From the NCBI GenBank assembly GCA_023382975.1, contig JAHDXO010000034.1, positions 1-64,000 of the forward strand: DNA of 64,000 bases. Direction: 5' to 3'. The DNA is from Pirellulaceae bacterium. Lineage in GTDB: Bacteria > Planctomycetota > Planctomycetia > Pirellulales > Pirellulaceae. Numbering within the stretch: the first letter of the stretch is position 1; the number at the start of each line of letters is the position of its first letter. Below, one piece after another: positions 52,675-62,454 of this stretch. Made by a program: the position numbers and the translations under genes. The notes beneath the pieces are model-generated. The model saw only the letters and a program-made list of their open reading frames with translations. It had not been told where the DNA came from and made no database searches.

Positions 52675-54168
52675 TCAAGCCTCTGCGCGCACACCGTTCG
52701 CATCACCCGCCGATGGTGGTGAAAAGAAGTAGCTTGCCAGCATACCCACGAGGAACGTCGGAAAGACGGAACACGCGCCGTACCACCAGCCGGGGATCTC
52801 GGTCTTTAAGATGGCGAAGATCGTGCAGGCGGCGCCGGCCGCGAGCCCAATCAGCACGCCGGCCGAATTGGTGCGCGGAACGAAGATGCCGAGTAGAAAC
52901 ACGGCCATCAGTCCACCGAGCAACGTTCCAGCAATCGTGTTGATGATGTCGATCACATCCTTGGCCAAGAGCGGTGCGGCCAACGCGGCGGCGATCACCA
53001 GGATCCCCAGCACGACGGTCAACGCGCGGCTGGCTCGGATCGACAGTTGTCTGCCGCCCAGCCAATCGTAAACCATGACCGATGCCACGCCGTTGATGCC
53101 ACTGTCCACCGTGCTCATCGCCGCCGCGAACAACCCCGCCAACATGAGACCGACCAAGCCGATCCCAGCAGCCTGCGTCGAGACAAAAGTCGGCAGGATC
53201 TGATCTTGGCTCGGCAGGTCCGGCAGTCCGGGGCCACCTGGTTGGACGTAGAAGGCGAACAAGGCCACGCCCAGCAGCATGAACAGGAATCCGAGCACAG
53301 TATTGATCGCTGCGCTCAGCACGACGACGCCTCGCGCTTCGCGGACGCCACTGGTACACACATAGCGCTGAATCATGTTCTGAGCGACAGCATATCCGGG
53401 CAGATACATGAACAGACTGTAGGCCAGCGCGGTGTAGACGGAATTCCGCGCCGTGAAGTTGATCGCCGCGAACGGATTGGGATCCAGGCTACACATCGTC
53501 CAGCGGCCATGCTCGAGGCCGATCTGCCACAGACCTTTCCAACCGCCCGCGATGCCCGACACCGCCAGCAGCAGCACGACCAGGACGGCGGCTCCCAACG
53601 TGATCGCCTGCAACACGTCGGTCCAGATCACCGCGCGCAACCCGCCGACCGCCGTGTAGGCCGTTGCAAAAGCACCCACACCGATCAAGACCAGCACGTA
53701 CTGAGTGTCGCTCAAGGCCATCACGCTCTGCAGCGTCAGCGCAATGGCATACAGCATGGTGCCCATCCAGCCCAAGGCATAACCGCAGTACAGCAACGAA
53801 CCGACCCGCTGCACGCTGGGGCCAAACCGCATCCGCAGATAGGCGTAGCCGCTGCTGACTCGCAGCCGCGCGTAAAGGGGCACGAAGACGAACCAAAGGA
53901 TCGGAGTGATCAGCAGCGGGATCAACAGGATCGTGAAGAAGAAACTGAAATCCTCATAGGCGCCGCGTCGCGGCAGTCCCAGGAACGAGATCGAACTGAA
54001 ACTGGTCGCGAACATCGACACGCCCACCGCAAACCAGTTCATCCGGCGTCCGCCAACGAAATAGTCTTCGTTGTTCTGCTGCCCGCGCATACTCCAGAGC
54101 GCCAAGCCGGAGACGAAACCCAGGTAGGCCAAGCAGACGAGCCAGTCGATCGGGCTGAGACCTAGCAT
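52675..54168 (-). CDS. sodium:solute symporter (SSS family)
   Basis: A 497-residue polytopic membrane protein starting MLGLSPIDWLVCLAYLGF. Family features are NEDYFVGGRRMNWFAVGVSMFATSFSSISFLG in the first helices, VGGLRAVIWTDVLQAITLG and MSTVDSGINGVASVMVYDW. About 13 transmembrane helices are present. SSS members import sugars, sialic acids or amino acids with Na+; the substrate is not determinable. It follows the HzsA-related gene on the same strand across 86 bases, so the transported compound may be related to that protein's role. Confidence 0.92.
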   Translation of the reverse strand: MLGLSPIDWLVCLAYLGFVSGLALWSMRGQQNNEDYFVGGRRMNWFAVGVSMFATSFSSISFLGLPRRGAYEDFSFFFTILLIPLLITPILWFVFVPLYARLRVSSGYAYLRMRFGPSVQRVGSLLYCGYALGWMGTMLYAIALTLQSVMALSDTQYVLVLIGVGAFATAYTAVGGLRAVIWTDVLQAITLGAAVLVVLLLAVSGIAGGWKGLWQIGLEHGRWTMCSLDPNPFAAINFTARNSVYTALAYSLFMYLPGYAVAQNMIQRYVCTSGVREARGVVVLSAAINTVLGFLFMLLGVALFAFYVQPGGPGLPDLPSQDQILPTFVSTQAAGIGLVGLMLAGLFAAAMSTVDSGINGVASVMVYDWLGGRQLSIRASRALTVVLGILVIAAALAAPLLAKDVIDIINTIAGTLLGGLMAVFLLGIFVPRTNSAGVLIGLAAGAACTIFAILKTEIPGWWYGACSVFPTFLVGMLASYFFSPPSAGDANGVRAEA

Positions 54169-54254
54169 GTCGCCGAGTATAGCTGGCTCTCGGTTCTGCG
54201 GAAAGATCCCTCGTTGGCCGCGGAGCACCGTTGGCCGATGAACTGGAAACGGCG

Positions 54255-56642
54255 CTACCGGTGCCAGGGTGGGGCGAGGAAGTTGATGGCTTCTTCGAAG
54301 GTGGCCTTGCGGCGGAAGTCGGCTGGGTCGTAGGCGGGCTGGTTGGGGTCGGGACCAGTCCATTGCGCATGCTGCCGGCCGAAGTAGCTGCCGTAGAATT
54401 GATAATTGGTGTCCACCCAGCGGCTGACGATCATCCGTTCCATGTCCGTGAGCATCTGGGCGTGGTTGTCCTTGGCATTCGCCGGATGCTTGGCGTCGGT
54501 CAAGACGGCCATCAGCTTGCTGGCATGGCTTCCCAATTGCTTGGGCGGCAGGTACGCGCCGTTGAAGTTGCCGCGGTCGCCGTGCAGGAAGGACGTGAAT
54601 TCGGGGATGATCGGCCCGGCCAACTCCCGTTTGGCAAGTTCCTCGTAGGACGTGTTGTAGAAGGCCGTGGTCTCGCCCGTCAGGCGCAGACCGCCGGCCG
54701 GTTCATTGGCGCCGTGGCAGCCGACGCATTTCGCATCGAGGATCGGCTGGATGTCTGTCGGGTAGTGGATGACTTGTCCGGCGAGACCGTCTCCGCCGTT
54801 CTCGACCAGATCGCACGGTTGCGGCTGGGGGACGCTCGGCTCGCGCGCCAGGGCCAGCGGCGTCAGCGAGCTGCCGACGTGCGCGGTCCGGCTGGATTGA
54901 CCGTGGCAGCCCGTGCAGGACCGGACTTCGCCGGCCCCGTAGTGAACGTAGGTCCGCTCGCGCTGCAGCTCGCGGAAGTTCTCGTCCAGGGCTTGGAAGA
55001 ACAAGCTGCGGTCGGCGGGCACCAGGAAGTGGGCCGAGCCGTCTGCTTCCACGGGGACCAGCCCCCACTGGACTCGCGGCCACAAGGCGGCTTTCCAACT
55101 GGAACTGCTGTTGGACGGCGACCACTGGCGGCCCGTGGACCAGTACCGAGGCAGCGCCTCGTTGATCCGCAGCCACTTGACTTCGCCCGGCTCGACTCCC
55201 TCCATGCCGTGGTGGATGTTGGTCACGATGCACAGGGCTTGACCCGTGGCGGCGTACCGGGGGTCGCGGATCGATTCCCGCTTCGGCGGGACGGTCCGCG
55301 AGACCAGCGGCAGCGGATGCCAGCAGGACAACTGCGGGTCGGCATGGACGAAACGGTGTTTTCCGTCGACATCGATCAAGTACAGAGCATAGGCGTTGGG
55401 CACCTCCTTGTAGTGATCGGTGGGTTCGACCTTGTACGAGACCAGAAACTCCCGCTCGCTGACCGGATAGGGATGCGTGTACAGGTGCCCGCTACGACCG
55501 TCGCGGTCGTGGACGTACGAGCCGTCCGCTGTGCGGAAATGCCAGCCGGGTTCCGTCCGGCGTTCGACAAAAACGTGCGGGGTCAGGTTGGTCACTGCGT
55601 ACCGGTCGTCGTTCTGGACGTAGTCCGGTTGATTCGGGTCGGGGCCGCGCGTCCGCACTCCCTTGCCGAAATCGACCAGCATGATCGATCCCACGCAACC
55701 GCCTTGCGGAAAGTGGCACGTGCCCACGCACACCAGGCGATGGTCGCTGCCAGGCAGCGGCTGCGGGTACATGTAGACGGTCGTCGTATCGTCGGCCAGC
55801 CCGTACAGTTCCTGAAGCCCGGTCCCGTCGGGATTCATGGTCCAGATGGTTTTCGCCACGCGGGCGCCTTTGTCGATGTACTCCCAGCGGTGATACATCA
55901 CGCGGCCATTGTCGAGCACCACGGGGCAGAATTCGCTGACGGGACTGCGGCTCAGTTGGACCACGTGCGACCCGTCGGCGTTCATGCGATGCAACACGGG
56001 AACGGCCAGATGGGCCGACCCGCCGCAAAGCACCGTGTGTTCGCAACGGGTCGAGGAAAAGATGATGCCGCCATCCGGCAGATAGCAGGGGTGGATGTCG
56101 TCCGTGTGCCAGCCCTTGCGCCACCTTGCGGCTTTCTCCGCTTCGTCGTCGGGCGGGAACGATACCTGGCGCAAGCCCGTGCCGTCGACACCGACTTCCC
56201 AGATGCGGAAGCCCGATCCCGGATCTTGTCGGAAGTCGAACAGGATCTTACGGGCATCGAACGACAAGCTGGTCTTTCCAATGAAGCCTTTGCCACCGGG
56301 CAGGTCGGCCGCGGTCACAACGGGCCGCTCCGACCGGGTGCGGAGATTAAAGACATAGATCCCGTTCTCAGGCAGAAAGCGGTCGGGGCTGGTGCCGTTG
56401 TTGATGTCGGTGTAGTAGTGATCGGACGAATAGGGCTTGCGCTTTACGAACACGATTTCGTCGCAGCCCACCGTCTCTGGACCGACGACCGGGGACTCGG
56501 CCGTCCGATTCGTGTCCGTCCCGCCCCCGGACTCGCTGGCCTCCGCCAACGCAATCCACGGCAGCATTCCGGCCAGGATGGCGATTGCCAGAGAAGCGAA
56601 AGAAACCGAAGCCACCGAGCGGATGCGGGATGTTTGGTTCAT
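54255..56642 (-). CDS. HzsA-related exported cytochrome protein
   Basis: A 795-residue exported protein (signal near residues 10-35). The first ~500 residues form a TolB-like beta-propeller with repeats such as ADGSHVVQLSRSPVSEFCPVVLDNG and NPDGTGLQELYGL. Two CxxCH haem sites follow, CTGCH near residue 575 and CVGCH near 637. This architecture resembles the alpha subunit of hydrazine synthase of anammox bacteria and its relatives in other planctomycetes. No hydrazine-synthase beta/gamma partners are seen, so hydrazine synthesis is not implied. The next gene is the SSS symporter. Confidence 0.75.
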   Translation of the reverse strand: MNQTSRIRSVASVSFASLAIAILAGMLPWIALAEASESGGGTDTNRTAESPVVGPETVGCDEIVFVKRKPYSSDHYYTDINNGTSPDRFLPENGIYVFNLRTRSERPVVTAADLPGGKGFIGKTSLSFDARKILFDFRQDPGSGFRIWEVGVDGTGLRQVSFPPDDEAEKAARWRKGWHTDDIHPCYLPDGGIIFSSTRCEHTVLCGGSAHLAVPVLHRMNADGSHVVQLSRSPVSEFCPVVLDNGRVMYHRWEYIDKGARVAKTIWTMNPDGTGLQELYGLADDTTTVYMYPQPLPGSDHRLVCVGTCHFPQGGCVGSIMLVDFGKGVRTRGPDPNQPDYVQNDDRYAVTNLTPHVFVERRTEPGWHFRTADGSYVHDRDGRSGHLYTHPYPVSEREFLVSYKVEPTDHYKEVPNAYALYLIDVDGKHRFVHADPQLSCWHPLPLVSRTVPPKRESIRDPRYAATGQALCIVTNIHHGMEGVEPGEVKWLRINEALPRYWSTGRQWSPSNSSSSWKAALWPRVQWGLVPVEADGSAHFLVPADRSLFFQALDENFRELQRERTYVHYGAGEVRSCTGCHGQSSRTAHVGSSLTPLALAREPSVPQPQPCDLVENGGDGLAGQVIHYPTDIQPILDAKCVGCHGANEPAGGLRLTGETTAFYNTSYEELAKRELAGPIIPEFTSFLHGDRGNFNGAYLPPKQLGSHASKLMAVLTDAKHPANAKDNHAQMLTDMERMIVSRWVDTNYQFYGSYFGRQHAQWTGPDPNQPAYDPADFRRKATFEEAINFLAPPWHR

Positions 56643-56884
56643 CGACGGCCGTCCTCAAAACGAGTTACTTCCTGTGATCGAGGCGCTGTGCGCTCGACGT
56701 TTCACCGACATGGAAAGTCTACCAAGGCGAAACGACCACCGTCAACGGACCATTCCAAGCTGGCCGCCTTCGCCGCGGCCGAAATCCGGTCTGGGGTTGA
56801 ATCGACGGCGTCGAGCGTTGGCAGGGTGGCAATTCCACGGCGAGCGTCTAGAATTTGAGAAACCGAAACCAGGAGGTTCTCCCT

Positions 56885-57112
56885 ATGTTCCAATCTCTTC
56901 GAGGAATCTGCCGCGACGGTCGAGTGGAATTGCTAGAACCTCTGCCCCAAGATGCAGAGGGACAGGTCATCGTCACTTTCCTCAACTCCGGGCCGGTTCG
57001 TCTGGATGAGCGCGGCATCAGCGTGCAGCAGGCGGCGAACTTGCGTCAGCGACTGGCGGCGTTCGCCGACGATTGGGACCGACCGGAGATGGGTGTTTAC
57101 GATGACCTTTAA
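56885..57112 (+). CDS. antitoxin-like partner of a MazF-type toxin
   Basis: A 75-residue protein (MFQSLRGICRDGRVELLEPLPQD). It resembles the small DUF104/AbrB-like antitoxins: an N-terminal beta strand region with RDGRVELLEPLP, then a helical acidic tail. AGGAGG precedes the ATG. It overlaps the toxin gene by 11 bases, the normal arrangement. Function is inferred from pairing. Confidence 0.75.
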   Translation: MFQSLRGICRDGRVELLEPLPQDAEGQVIVTFLNSGPVRLDERGISVQQAANLRQRLAAFADDWDRPEMGVYDDL

Positions 57113-57449
57113 TCGCGGCGACGTGGTTCTCGTCCTGTTCCCCGACTCCAACCTTCGGACAGCCAAGCGGCGTCCTGCGCTGGTAGTTCAGCAGGACTGC
57201 TTGCAGACCGGGCTGTCGCAAACCATCGTGGCCATGATCAGCAGCAACATGGCCCGTGACGGGCATCCCAGCCGTGTTGCAATCCGGTTGGGCGATCCGG
57301 AGATCCAAGCCATGGGTTTACACACCGATTCGATCGTCATGACCGATAATCTGGCTACGATCCTAGAGAAGGAGATCGACCGAACGATCGGACATTGTCA
57401 GGACATGCGAACGGTGGACAACGCGCTTCGGCATACGTTGGGCCTGTAG
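57102..57449 (+). CDS. MazF/PemK-family endoribonuclease toxin
   Basis: A 115-residue protein of typical length. MTFNRGDVVLVLFPDSNLRTAKRRPALVVQQD is the conserved MazF/PemK N-terminus, with RRPALVV and a later TIVAMISSNM beta strand. It cleaves single-stranded mRNA when the antitoxin is degraded. It overlaps the antitoxin gene by 11 bases and is transcribed with it. Confidence 0.92.
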   Translation: MTFNRGDVVLVLFPDSNLRTAKRRPALVVQQDCLQTGLSQTIVAMISSNMARDGHPSRVAIRLGDPEIQAMGLHTDSIVMTDNLATILEKEIDRTIGHCQDMRTVDNALRHTLGL

Positions 57450-57702
57450 GGGAAACGTACCTCCCAACGAGCGTATCATCAACTGAAGGGAAACCAGCCA
57501 TGAGTGAGATTGTGACCCGGTGCAGATCCTTGAGGACGAGCGCTGCTGATGGTCTAGCAGTGTCTACGATGCCGTGCTTCATCCCCCCTTTGCGTGGCGA
57601 ACGCGATAGACCGCATCGCGCTGCGCGGGATCGGGGTGGCGATCCAGACGTTGCAAAGCTTTGATTCCTTCAATGCTCGAAGAGCTAAACGGATAGTACG
57701 AC

Positions 57703-60700
57703 ATGCGTTTCACGACGATGCTGATGGCAACCTGGATCGGATGGGCAGCCCTGGTTCCGGCGACAGCGGGCGAAGCGCTCATGCCGAAAACGCTGGAGCA
57801 ATCCTTGCTGGAGGAAGTTCCGGAGGAACTGGCGCGGGCGGCCCGGGAAGACGGCGATCCGCGATTGGGTGCGCTCGCTTTCTATCACCCTCAGTTGGCT
57901 TGTACCAAGTGCCACGGGATCGGCGACGAGCAGACGCCGCTGGGACCAAATCTGAGCGTGCCGCGGGAGAACGAAGAGAAGGCCGATCCGGTCGAGTCGA
58001 TCTTGCTGCCGTCGAAGTCGATTCGCAAGGGCTACGAGACGGCCGTGGTGATCACCGACGAGGGCAAGACGATCAGCGGCCTGTTGGTCGAGCAGAATCC
58101 CGAGCGACTGGTGCTGCGCGACGTAGCGGACGTGGACAAGACGATCGTCATCGACCGGCAGACGATCGACGATCAGATGACCAGCCAGACCTCGATTATG
58201 CCCGCCGGGTTGGTCAACTCGCTGGCCAGCCGCCAACAGTTCCTGGATCTGCTGGCCTACGTGATCGAGGTCACCGAGAAGGGGCCTCGCCGGGCACAGC
58301 AACTGCAACCGCCGGCCGCGTTGTACGCCGTCGCGCCGCTGCCGGCCTACGAGAACGATCTGGACCACGCGGGTCTGATCCGCGACAGCGACCAGGCGTC
58401 CTTTCAGCGCGGTCAGAGAATCTACCGAAGTCTGTGTCTGAGCTGTCACGGCACCAAGGACGAACCGGGTTCGCTGCCCACGTCGCTGCGGTTCGCATCC
58501 GGATCGTTCAAACGCGGCGGCGACCCGTACAGCATGTACCAGACGCTGACCAAAGGCTACGGTCTGATGATGCCGCAATCCGGCATGGTCCCGCAGCAGA
58601 AATACGACGTGATCCACTACATCCGCGAGGCGTTCGTCAAGCCGTGGAATCCCGGCCAATACGCCGCGGTCGACGAAGACTATCTGGCTCAACTGCCGCC
58701 CGGCAGCGGCCGCGGTCCCGAACCGGAGAGTCTCGAACCCTGGGTCAGCATGGACTACGGCCCGCACCTGACCGCCTCGTACGAAGTGGGCAATGACGGC
58801 ACGAACTTCGCCTACAAGGGGATCGCCGTTCGGCTGGACCCGGGCGCCGGCGGAGTGTCGCGCGGCAGTCACTGGATGCTGTTCGACCACGACACGCTAC
58901 GTTGGGCCGCCGCCTGGAGCGGCCGGGAGTTCATCGACTACAACGGAATCCTGTTCAACGGCCACCACGGGGTTCATCCCCGGATCGTCGGCCGAGTCCA
59001 AGTGAACAATCCAACCGGCCCCGGCTGGGCGAATCCCCAAAGCGGCGATTTCACGGATTCGCGTCTGCGCGGCCGGGACGGTCGGTTCTACGGACCTCTG
59101 GCCCGCGATTGGGCTCGCTACCGCGGCATGTACCATTTTGGCAATCGAGTGATCCTTTCCTACACCGTGGGCGACACGCCCGTGTTGGAGATGCCCGGCG
59201 TCGATACGGATGGGGCGGAGCCGGTCTTCACCCGCACGCTGGACATCGGACCGCGCCGCGAGGAACTGGTTCTGCAAGTGGCGCGCGTCGAGGAAGCCAC
59301 CCTGCGGACCATCGAGCCGGCCACGACGGCCGTGTGGTTCGGCCAGCCTCGGACCAGCGAGCCGTCCGCCGATGTCCGCTTCGACGGCGCGACTTGGCTG
59401 CAAATCGACGAAGCCGAGGATTTCGATCTCACGGGCCGCGACTACACCGTCTTTGCCCGCATCAACACTCGCCGCGGCGGCTCGATCTTCTGCCAGACCA
59501 AGCCGGAAGGAAACTGGGTGCCGGACGGCAAAACTTTGTTCGTGCGAGGCGGCCGGCTGGTCTTCGACATCGGCTGGGTCGGCGCCGTCACGTCGCGCAG
59601 TGCGGTGGATGATGGTCGCTGGCACGAGGTCGCCATGACGTACCAACATGCCGACGGTCAAGTTCGGCTGTACATCGACGGTCGTCTGGATGCCGAGGGA
59701 CGGCTGAAACCCAAGCAGGCCGTGCAAGGACACGTCGTCCGAATCGGCTTCACCGCACCCAACTTCCCCGGTCCCCAGTCGTCTTTCGAAGGACAGATCG
59801 ACAGCGTGTCCTTCTTCGATCGCTGCCTGGAGAAACGACAGATCGAGCAACTGTCGGCCGGCCCGAGCTTGCCTGAGGGTGCCGAACGGTTGGGACAGGC
59901 GACTGGCCGCGTTCCGGAGCCCGTCGCTCGTTGGCAGCCGTCATTGGCTCGCGGCGAGTCGGTGGAAGACCTGACCGGAAACGGCCACGGCGCGCGCGTG
60001 CTGCGAGGCGCCGCCGCGTCCAGTCCCGCGGGGGCGATGCTCGCCGGAATCCGGCCGCCCGTGGACGGCGTCCGATGGACCGCCGATGCACAAGGCAATC
60101 TGCGGCTGCGCATTCCGGCGGGCGACGAGACGCTGAAATTCACCGTGGCCACGGTCCGCGTCGACGGCGACCAGCCCGCCGAATCCCTGCTGCGGCGCGT
60201 GACCGAGGGGGACGAGTCGTGGGATCTGCCGCTGTTGACCAAGGGCGGACCGCCTCGTTGGCCCGACCGGTTGACCACTCAGGGCGTTCTGGGCGACGAC
60301 CCCGGCCCGTTTGCCATCGACGTGCTGCAGCACCCCGATCCGAACCCGTGGTCGTGCCGCACGAGACTGACCGGTTTCGACTTCTTTCCGGACGAGCGTC
60401 GCGCGGCGGTCTGCACGTGGGACGGGGACGTCTGGATCGCGGACGGCATCGACCCGACGGCTTCCGAAAATCGCGAGCCCGGCCAGCCGGCCACGTTCCC
60501 GATCACCTGGCAGCGGATCGCCAGCGGTTTGTTTCAGCCGCTGGGCCTGAAGATCGTCGACGGGCGGATCTTCGTGGCGTGCCGCAATCAACTGGTCGTC
60601 TTGCACGATCTGAACGGCGACGGCGAGACGGATTACTACGAAAACTTCAACAGCGATCACCAGGTCACCGAACATTTCCACGAGTTCGCGATGGGGTTGC

Positions 60701-61665
60701 AAACCGACGCCGAAGGCAACTTCTACTACGCCAAGTCCGCGCGTCATGCCCTGCCGGCGCTGGTGCCGCACCACGGCACACTGCTGAAGGTCAGCCGGGA
60801 TGGAAGCCGCACCGAGATCCTGGCCCACGGGTTCCGCGCGGCCAACGGCGTCTGCGTCAATCCGGATGGAACGTTCTTCGTCACGGATCAGGAAGGGCAC
60901 TGGATGCCCAAGAACCGCATCAATTGGATCGACCGGCCGGGAAAATACTACGGAAACTTCTGGGGCTATCACGACATCGCCGATCCGTCGGACGAGGCGA
61001 TGGAAGCACCACTGTGCTGGATCACCAACGCCATGGACCGCTCGCCGGCCGAACTGCTGTGGGTCGACTCGCCCGCCTGGGGGCCGCTGCAGGGCAGTCT
61101 GCTGAACTTGTCCTACGGCTACGGCAAGATCTACGTCGTGCCGCACGAGCGCATCGGTGACCGGATGCAGGGCGGTGTTTGCGAATTGCCGCTGCCCCCC
61201 TTCCCCACGGGCATCATGCGAGGCCGGTTCCATCCCCGCAACGGCCAGTTGTACACCTGCGGTATGTACGCCTGGGCTGCCAACCCCCAGCAACCGGGCG
61301 GATTCTACCGCGTACGTTACACCGGGCGGCCCGTCTATCTGCCGGTGGAACTGAAGGCGCACGGACAAACCGTGGAGATCACTTTCAGCGGCCAACTCGA
61401 CCCGAAGACCGCCGGCGACCCGACGAACTACCGAGTCAAAGCCTGGTCGATCAAGCGGACCCAACGCTATGGATCGGACCACTTCGACGAACATGCTCTG
61501 CCGGTCGAGTCGGCCACCATCGCCGAGGACGGACGAACGGTACGGTTGGCAATCCCCGCCCTGCATCCAACTCAGTGCATGGAGATCCGCTACGCGATGC
61601 AAGCCCTCGACGGCGAATTCATCGACGGCCGCATTCACAACACCATCCATCCCGAGACCGATTAG
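57703..61665 (+). CDS. giant secreted cytochrome/DUF6797/LamG protein
   Basis: A 1320-residue exported protein with signal peptide near 5-23. Two haem sites lie in the N-terminal part: CTKCHG near residue 66 and CLSCHG near 245. A DUF6797-type domain follows (~345-545), then a LamG-like concanavalin domain (~555-710; VRFDGATWLQIDEAEDFDLTGRDYTVFARI). The rest (~830-1250) resembles the PVC-type beta-propeller dehydrogenase module (GFDFFPDERRAAVCTWDGDVWIADG and later TFFVTDQEGHWMPKNR). It probably passes electrons from a carbohydrate-oxidation site in the periplasm. No close operon partner is visible. Confidence 0.88.
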   Translation: MRFTTMLMATWIGWAALVPATAGEALMPKTLEQSLLEEVPEELARAAREDGDPRLGALAFYHPQLACTKCHGIGDEQTPLGPNLSVPRENEEKADPVESILLPSKSIRKGYETAVVITDEGKTISGLLVEQNPERLVLRDVADVDKTIVIDRQTIDDQMTSQTSIMPAGLVNSLASRQQFLDLLAYVIEVTEKGPRRAQQLQPPAALYAVAPLPAYENDLDHAGLIRDSDQASFQRGQRIYRSLCLSCHGTKDEPGSLPTSLRFASGSFKRGGDPYSMYQTLTKGYGLMMPQSGMVPQQKYDVIHYIREAFVKPWNPGQYAAVDEDYLAQLPPGSGRGPEPESLEPWVSMDYGPHLTASYEVGNDGTNFAYKGIAVRLDPGAGGVSRGSHWMLFDHDTLRWAAAWSGREFIDYNGILFNGHHGVHPRIVGRVQVNNPTGPGWANPQSGDFTDSRLRGRDGRFYGPLARDWARYRGMYHFGNRVILSYTVGDTPVLEMPGVDTDGAEPVFTRTLDIGPRREELVLQVARVEEATLRTIEPATTAVWFGQPRTSEPSADVRFDGATWLQIDEAEDFDLTGRDYTVFARINTRRGGSIFCQTKPEGNWVPDGKTLFVRGGRLVFDIGWVGAVTSRSAVDDGRWHEVAMTYQHADGQVRLYIDGRLDAEGRLKPKQAVQGHVVRIGFTAPNFPGPQSSFEGQIDSVSFFDRCLEKRQIEQLSAGPSLPEGAERLGQATGRVPEPVARWQPSLARGESVEDLTGNGHGARVLRGAAASSPAGAMLAGIRPPVDGVRWTADAQGNLRLRIPAGDETLKFTVATVRVDGDQPAESLLRRVTEGDESWDLPLLTKGGPPRWPDRLTTQGVLGDDPGPFAIDVLQHPDPNPWSCRTRLTGFDFFPDERRAAVCTWDGDVWIADGIDPTASENREPGQPATFPITWQRIASGLFQPLGLKIVDGRIFVACRNQLVVLHDLNGDGETDYYENFNSDHQVTEHFHEFAMGLQTDAEGNFYYAKSARHALPALVPHHGTLLKVSRDGSRTEILAHGFRAANGVCVNPDGTFFVTDQEGHWMPKNRINWIDRPGKYYGNFWGYHDIADPSDEAMEAPLCWITNAMDRSPAELLWVDSPAWGPLQGSLLNLSYGYGKIYVVPHERIGDRMQGGVCELPLPPFPTGIMRGRFHPRNGQLYTCGMYAWAANPQQPGGFYRVRYTGRPVYLPVELKAHGQTVEITFSGQLDPKTAGDPTNYRVKAWSIKRTQRYGSDHFDEHALPVESATIAEDGRTVRLAIPALHPTQCMEIRYAMQALDGEFIDGRIHNTIHPETD

Positions 61666-61968
61666 CAACGAGGCGGGAATCAAGAACGCAGCAGAACCTG
61701 TGACGGATTAGACGCTTCGGCGGCCTGTTTCTGGCTTACGGGTCGGACGGTGGCAACTCGCCTTTGAGTGCGGCACGGCGCGCAGACACGGATCGGGACG
61801 GTGCGTCCGGGCGCTGTCGCATCGGTTTTCTGTCCAACCCAGTCGTCGCGCGCGTCGAATCTTGAAGTGATTGACTGGCCGCGTTCCGCATGTAGACTGG
61901 TGAAATAGGATTTGCCGATCTCGTTTCTTCTCTTCCAGTCGGAACCGGCCCGAGGGCCGCTGCTTGCG
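61666..61968. other. about 300-base gap before the chemotaxis operon
   Basis: It contains no convincing coding frame; presumably the promoter of the CheW/CheR operon lies here. I see no repeat or motif of note. Confidence 0.4.
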
Positions 61969-62454
61969 ATGAACGGTCGACGATCGATCGTCGTGTTCAC
62001 GGTTGACGACCAGCGGGGAGCGCTGCCGTTGCGGGTGGTGGATCGCGCGGTGCGGGCGGTGGAGGTGACGCCTCTGCCGGATGTGCCGGAACTGATCCTG
62101 GGCGCCGTCAACGTCCAGGGACAGGTGCTGCCGGTGGTCAGTCTCCGCCGCTGGCTTGGACGGCCGGACCGGGCGATCGAACCGGAGGATCATCTGCTGG
62201 TCGTCCACTCGGACACCGGTCGCTTGGTGCTGCTGGTGGACGAAGTCTGCGGGGTGGTGGAATACGAGCCGCGACAAGCATCGCCGGTTTCCGAGGCGGT
62301 TTCTGAAATCCCGGCAGGTTGCGAGCTGCTCGATCTGGCAGATGGACTCGTGCTGGTACCGGACTTGGAGAGAATCAAGGCGGCTTCCGAAGCTGCTCCG
62401 CGCGCGACGGGCGCGTCGACCGAGGCGATGGCCGCACGGGAGCCAAGCGCATGA
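61969..62454 (+). CDS. CheW-domain coupling protein (WspB-like)
   Basis: A 161-residue protein with one CheW domain (SIVVFTVDDQRGALPLRVVDRAVRAVEV; LGAVNVQGQVLPVVSLRRWLG). CheW proteins link receptors to the CheA kinase. ATGA overlap with the following CheR gene shows coupling. The CheW-CheR/TPR-next gene order matches Wsp surface-sensing operons rather than flagellar chemotaxis, but the deciding CheA and output genes are outside the window. The ATG at 61912 would add 19 residues that look untranslated. Confidence 0.9.
   Translation: MNGRRSIVVFTVDDQRGALPLRVVDRAVRAVEVTPLPDVPELILGAVNVQGQVLPVVSLRRWLGRPDRAIEPEDHLLVVHSDTGRLVLLVDEVCGVVEYEPRQASPVSEAVSEIPAGCELLDLADGLVLVPDLERIKAASEAAPRATGASTEAMAAREPSA

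Noticed and set aside
57500..57664. Short plus-strand frame MSEIVTRCRSLRTS
   Set aside because: A weak AAGGGA precedes it, but the product has no recognisable feature and the frame is interrupted in composition.
57579..57702. Minus-strand peptide YYPFSSSSIEGIKALQRLDRHPD
   Set aside because: It resembles a protein remnant but is too short to assign and has no start signal.
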